This document shows, in pieces, positions 47,401 through 51,144 of a DNA stretch of 51,144 nt; position 1 is the first letter of the stretch, and the number at the start of each line of letters is the position of its first letter. A model generated the notes under the pieces. That model ran no database searches, was not told the DNA's origin, and saw nothing but the letters and a program-made list of their open reading frames with translations. Where the stretch lies: positions 1-51,144 of the forward strand of contig LRMT01000130.1 in assembly GCA_001725945.1 (NCBI GenBank), in the 5' to 3' direction. The translations under genes and the position numbers were made by a program. This DNA comes from Cupriavidus sp. UYMMa02A. Lineage in GTDB: Bacteria > Pseudomonadota > Gammaproteobacteria > Burkholderiales > Burkholderiaceae.

Positions 47401-49802
47401 ATCGCGAATATCACCCGCCAAAACCACGGCACCCCCATCCCGGTGACGATCGCCTTTCCTTGGGGCGAGCAGCGATTTTGGGGCGATTGGCCCGCTTACA
47501 ATTGGCAGCTTGGCCAGCTCGGCGCCCAGCCGCTCGAGTGTGCCTTTTTAGCCTTGAGCTACTGGGCGTTCCGTCAAGTCGAGGCGGGCCGCCCCGTCGA
47601 TGAGGTGATTCAGCTTATCGTTCGCGGCAACGAGGCGATCGCCGCACCGGGCCTAGCGCTTCGGCTTGCGCTCGAGACATTCCATACGTCCGAAACCACT
47701 CTGGCACTGTTGGCATGCCAACGCCTTTGGGCTTTCGATATCGCGCGCGCGCGTCAGGAACCGACACGAAACATTGATCTGTTTGGGCTTGGTGTAATTA
47801 ATCAGCTAACCGGGGACAAAAAAGTTGCACAGGACTACCTGGACAAGCGGCAGAGCCGGTTCCGCGACGTCAAGCAACTTGCCATGCAGTTCGCAGTGAA
47901 TGGCGATGACGCGCTCACCGAGCGGTTCAAGCGGGCATTGGCCAATTTTGTCAATGAGCTTCCCTTCGAGCTAGAAGAGCAGCGCTCCAATCCCGCAGCG
48001 AAGGCGGCACTTACCAAGCACGCGGGGGAATACGCGGCGCTTGCCATCGCCGAAAATTACAAGGGTTATCGCACCCCCGATAAGCAGACCATGGTTGTCT
48101 ATGAGCCCCCACTTTCACCGGAGACGATTCAGCGTGGTGAGGCAGCAGGTGTGTACTTGCGGCAAAACAGCTTCCTCACATGGGCGATGAAATCGTTGCG
48201 AGCCTTCGCGCTCGCCCCTGACATGACGTTGTCAGATGCGATTGCACTTGCTCGCCCACTAGACCACCCTACACTCTTTACCGAGCGCTTGGATGTCGAA
48301 GGTCACATGCCCCAAAGCATGGTCGCAGCCGTCGCTGCGTGTGTGATCTGCTTCGGCGATCGCGCATCCAACGACTACGAATGGGCGATGGGCGTGTTGG
48401 CGCGGATCGAGCAGATGAAGGAGCCCGCTGGATCTTTTTATGGCTCGAAGATTCCGTGGCATCCTATCCTGCAATTGATCTTCGCTCTGCTTCACCTGCG
48501 GCGAACAAATCCGTCTGATCTCGAACCCGCGCGACGGTTGGTCGGGCTGACGGCTCACCCGCACGAGGAAGCCGCAGACCTCGCCTTCTCTGCACTACTT
48601 GCCGATCCTGACGCTCATGTCTCATGGGCTGCGGCTCAACTGGTACTGGAAAAGGCGTGCCGCTATCGTCCTGCCATACATGGGGACGGCGAGCTGGACT
48701 TCCATCGGGCAGAAGGGGAAGCGAAAGCTGCGCTTGATCGTGCCTTCGTAAGACTCAAGTCGCAGCAGTTCAACCCTTTTGCTTCGCTGCCAGGGGCTTG
48801 GGTCAAGGTAGTGCCGGGTTCGTGCGAAGAGGAAGATGATGATGAAGCAGGCGGATGGGCTGATCCCGATCCGCAGTTTGATCCGCGCCTTGCAGAGAAA
48901 CACCTCGCGAAATTTCCGATCGAGAATGGTGCTCATCAGACGAGGTAGCGCCGCTTGTGCTCGCGCTTATTCGGGGCTTGATCGATTGGACGATATTTCG
49001 CATGGACCCGTCGCGGGGTGCAGAACGGCGGCGTGCCCGCACCCGCGACATGATCGGTTGGAATGACGCGCTGGGCGATGTGTTGGCTCGTGCGGTGCCG
49101 TTTTTCGATCTTGACGTGGTCAAGACAGAATTTCTCACGCCTTTCTTGCAGAAGCGGGATGACGATGGGCTTGATGTTCTCGCCGCGTTCACCGATGGTT
49201 TCGTCACGCGCCACATCTTAGACGCTGCAGTGATTCCCTCTGGCTCACTGGAGGTGCTCGATCTATGCGTTGACTACGTCATCGGCGATAGCACGTTTGT
49301 GCCGGGCGGATACCGAGCAGGAGAAGTCCTAGGCCAAGATATGCCTAAGCTGATCGATGCCCTTTTATTGGTCAACGTCGAAAAGGCTAGCGGAGCCGCC
49401 CGCTTCGTCAATGGTGATTGGTCCGAGATCGGTCTGGTCATGCCAACGCTCACCCGCTTGGTGTCAGCAACGGGATGGTCAACTTTCGTCATGTCGAGGT
49501 TTCTGCTGCTGTGTCAACGCGCTGAGGCTGCGTACCCGCTTGACTATTTCATCCAACAGGTAAGTGCGGTACTCGAGAAGTTGGACAATGCAAAGGGCAA
49601 CTGGGTGGGAACTAGTCTTCCGGCGCGAACGGCAGCGGCGGTGCAACGGCTAGCAGACGCGAGTTTCCCGCTACGACTCGATCAGGCTCAGGGTCTGCTG
49701 CGGATTCTCGACGCTTTGATCGATCTTGGCGATCGGAGAAGTGCCGCTCTTGAACAAACCGAGGCGTTCAAAGGAGTGCAGGCCGGATCCTCGATCCGAT
49801 GA
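44438..49802 (+). CDS. Avs-like STAND NTPase with N-terminal Cap4-like nuclease domain
   Basis: Giant protein of about 1,790 residues when repaired. N-terminus (residues ~25-130): GFSYEDKVVAYYLAALL, MDDLIVEF and LGLQVKTTITVSGAAANKDF, the D...(E/Q)xK pattern of Cap4/DUF4297 nucleases. Middle: Walker A GLPGCGKSVV near residue 330, Walker B TLYIDGIDRI near 395, and LATSRDQG, as in STAND ATPases. The remaining ~1,250 residues are helical, repeat-like sequence of the sort that senses phage proteins. Frameshifts at about 46112, 46937, 47238, 47335 and 48944 look like one-base errors. TTG at 44438 follows GAGGCAAGC; GTG at 44411 is the alternative. The order matches antiviral STAND (Avs) proteins, which on binding a viral protein oligomerise and cut DNA. 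Which Avs type, if any, cannot be said. Confidence 0.75.
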
Positions 49803-49956
49803 CATCCGGAGAGGGCAGTTCTCGCTTCTGCGCGTGGCAAAAACGAGCTCCCTTTAATCAAGGGCTCGAAGTGAGACGATCGCACTAGCTGCCCTAGCTT
49901 TACCGGGAACGCGTGAAGCGGATTTCGAGGGCGGATGCGCAATTGGGCGGCAGTGT

Positions 49957-51144
49957 TTAATACATGCCGGCCTGGTCGAGTTCCCGCGCGCGCCGCGCGT
50001 CCTCCGCATGGACGTAGACCGAGGTCGTGGCCAGCGACGCGTGGCCGAGCTGATGCTGGACCACATCGAGCGCCACGCCGCGTGCAATGGCGTGCGAGCC
50101 AAAGGTGTGCCGCAGCCAGTGGGCGCTGGCGTGTGCCAGGCGCGCCGCGCCGGCCGGATCCTCCGGGGCCAGCAAGTCGGCGGCCTGGGCAAAAAAACCT
50201 TTCCAGATCGCATCAAGTTGCGCCACCGACAGCTTGCCCGCCTGGCCGTCGGTCTTGACGCGGCCGATCAGCGGTGTCTGCGGATGCAGCCGCTCGAACT
50301 CGCGGCCCAGGCCACGCACGGCCAGGTAGTCGCGCAAGGCTTCGATGACTGGCGCGGGCACGTGGACTTCACGGGCCCGGGTGCCCTTCCCCACAAACGA
50401 CACGTCCACATGCCGCGCTGGTCGGCCGCCAGATCCTGCTGCCGCAGGTCGCCGACGGTGACCTGGGCCAGCTCCGAGATCCGCAGGCCGGTGGCGTAGG
50501 CAAAGCGCAACAGGAACTGCATCCGGGCCGTGCGGGCATCCTCGGGCGGCAGACCCGCGGCGAAGCTTCGCAGGAATTGCCACTGCGCCTCGGTAAAGCT
50601 GCGCGCGACCTTGATGCGACCCTGCCCGGCGGCCTTGGGCTTGGGCAGCAGCGCGAAGGGGTTGTAGCGCAGGTACTGGGCACTGACGAGCCACGCGCAC
50701 AGGCTTTTCACGATGGTGAAGGCCTGCCGCACGCTGCCCGGGGACAGCGGCCCCTCGAACGGGCGCCAGTCGAAGCGGTAGCGCGGCGTGCTGCGCGCCC
50801 CGACCCACTGCGCGGCGGGCTGCGGATCGGCCAGGAAGGCCAGGTACGCGCTGCAGTCCTCGATGGTCAGGTCGGACAGCGCCTTGCCGCGGGCGAAGAC
50901 CGCCCACAGCAGGAAGCGTTCGGCCTGGGTGCGATACGCGCGCCAGGTATGGCCGCCGACCGGCGGATGCACACCGAGCCAGGCGTGGATCGCCATCAGG
51001 TCGGGTCTGGGCGGCGATGCGCTGCTCGCTGCCGGCCCGCCCGCGGTTATGGCCCTGCCGGCCATCGAGGCCGGTGGCAGCAGCAACGACTCCAGTGGCG
51101 CCACCATCGCCGCGGGCGGTCGCAGGCTCGCCAGTCTGCCGCAC
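49957..51144 (-). CDS. Tyrosine recombinase / phage-type integrase, upstream end uncertain
   Basis: About 380 residues visible. It has the same architecture as the recombinase at 41199: core-binding part with AYLAFLADPQPAAQW and WRPF...SVRQAF...YLRYNPFALL, then Arg in TGLRISELAQVT, Lys in SFVGKGTRAREVHVP, HWLRHTFGSHAI, HQLGHASLATTSVYVH with the Tyr. One frameshift near 50430 divides the catalytic domain. An ATG lies at 51107, but the frame stays open to the window edge, so the gene may start outside. It ends 154 bp after the STAND gene and points towards it. The intact catalytic residues suggest an active enzyme if the frameshift is an error. Confidence 0.88.
   Translation of the reverse strand: MRQTGEPATARGDGGATGVVAAATGLDGRQGHNRGRAGSEQRIAAQTRPDGDPRLARCASAGRRPYLARVSHPGRTLPAVGGLRPRQGAVRPDHRGLQRVPGLPGRSAARRAVGRGAQHAALPLRLAPVRGAAVPGQRAAGLHHREKPVRVARQCPVPALQPLRAAAQAQGRRAGSHQGRAQLYRGAVAIPAKLRRGSAARGCPHGPDAVPVALCLRHRPADLGAGPGHRRRPAAAGSGGRPARHVDVSFVGKGTRAREVHVPAPVIEALRDYLAVRGLGREFERLHPQTPLIGRVKTDGQAGKLSVAQLDAIWKGFFAQAADLLAPEDPAGAARLAHASAHWLRHTFGSHAIARGVALDVVQHQLGHASLATTSVYVHAEDARRARELDQAGMY

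Noticed and set aside
1..51144. CRISPR arrays, rRNA or tRNA genes
   Set aside because: No regularly spaced repeats and no conserved tRNA or rRNA stretches were seen on either strand.

Overview
The window looks like high-GC betaproteobacterial DNA of the Burkholderiales, most like Cupriavidus/Ralstonia. I infer this from a Bug-type (TctC) orphan binding protein, a nirS/nar/nnrS denitrification block, an HU protein with a Lys/Ala-rich tail and the codon use. No rRNA or tRNA gene was seen. About 37 single-base frameshifts interrupt otherwise well conserved genes, and most restore when one base is put back in a short homopolymer. I treat those genes as single functional genes in an error-containing assembly, not as pseudogenes, and give the approximate break positions.

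Layout. (1) 1-17189, nearly all on the minus strand: anaerobic nitrate/nitrite respiration. narK1-narK2-narGHJI (nitrate transport and membrane-bound nitrate reductase) is followed by a parvulin PPIase, a beta-carbonic anhydrase, MobB (molybdenum cofactor), a DGC-domain zinc protein, then nirS-nirM-nirC (cytochrome cd1 nitrite reductase and its cytochromes c) and an N-terminally truncated heavy-metal P-type ATPase. nnrS diverges from narK1. A perfect Dnr/Nnr-type TTGAC-N4-GTCAA box sits at activator distance upstream of nirS. (2) 17.6-20.1 kb: cobB, a small membrane protein, a strong bidirectional terminator and an HU/H1-like protein. (3) 20.4-30.4 kb: a catabolic block for quaternary ammonium compounds on the minus strand (Rieske oxygenase, GbsA-type betaine aldehyde dehydrogenase, BetA choline dehydrogenase, outer-membrane porin, small membrane protein, APC permease, ferredoxin-type reductase). 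It diverges from an XRE-PAS-PAS regulator; an 18-bp repeated operator candidate lies at each of the two divergent starts. (4) 30.48-31.17 kb: a YciI-family gene followed by a recognisable integron attC site, with a degenerate attC upstream, i.e. a stray gene cassette. (5) 31.2-38.4 kb: a LysR regulator divergent from a Bug receptor, NDP-forming acyl-CoA synthetase, enoyl-CoA hydratase, aldehyde dehydrogenase and second enoyl-CoA hydratase; a catabolic operon of unknown substrate.

(6) 38.6-51.1 kb: accessory DNA. An intact IS66-family element without target duplication marks its left edge. Two related tyrosine recombinases point towards each other (41199-42509 plus, 49957-end minus) and enclose a lower-GC module with two divergent antiphage genes: a Shedu (SduA, DUF4263 nuclease) homologue and a ~1,790-residue STAND NTPase with an N-terminal Cap4-like nuclease domain, an Avs-like architecture. 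Just after the first recombinase lies a 28-bp dif-like site whose right arm, TTATGTTAAAT, equals the XerD arm of E. coli dif. This recombinase-bounded defence module with a Xer-type site is the best candidate for an undescribed system here.
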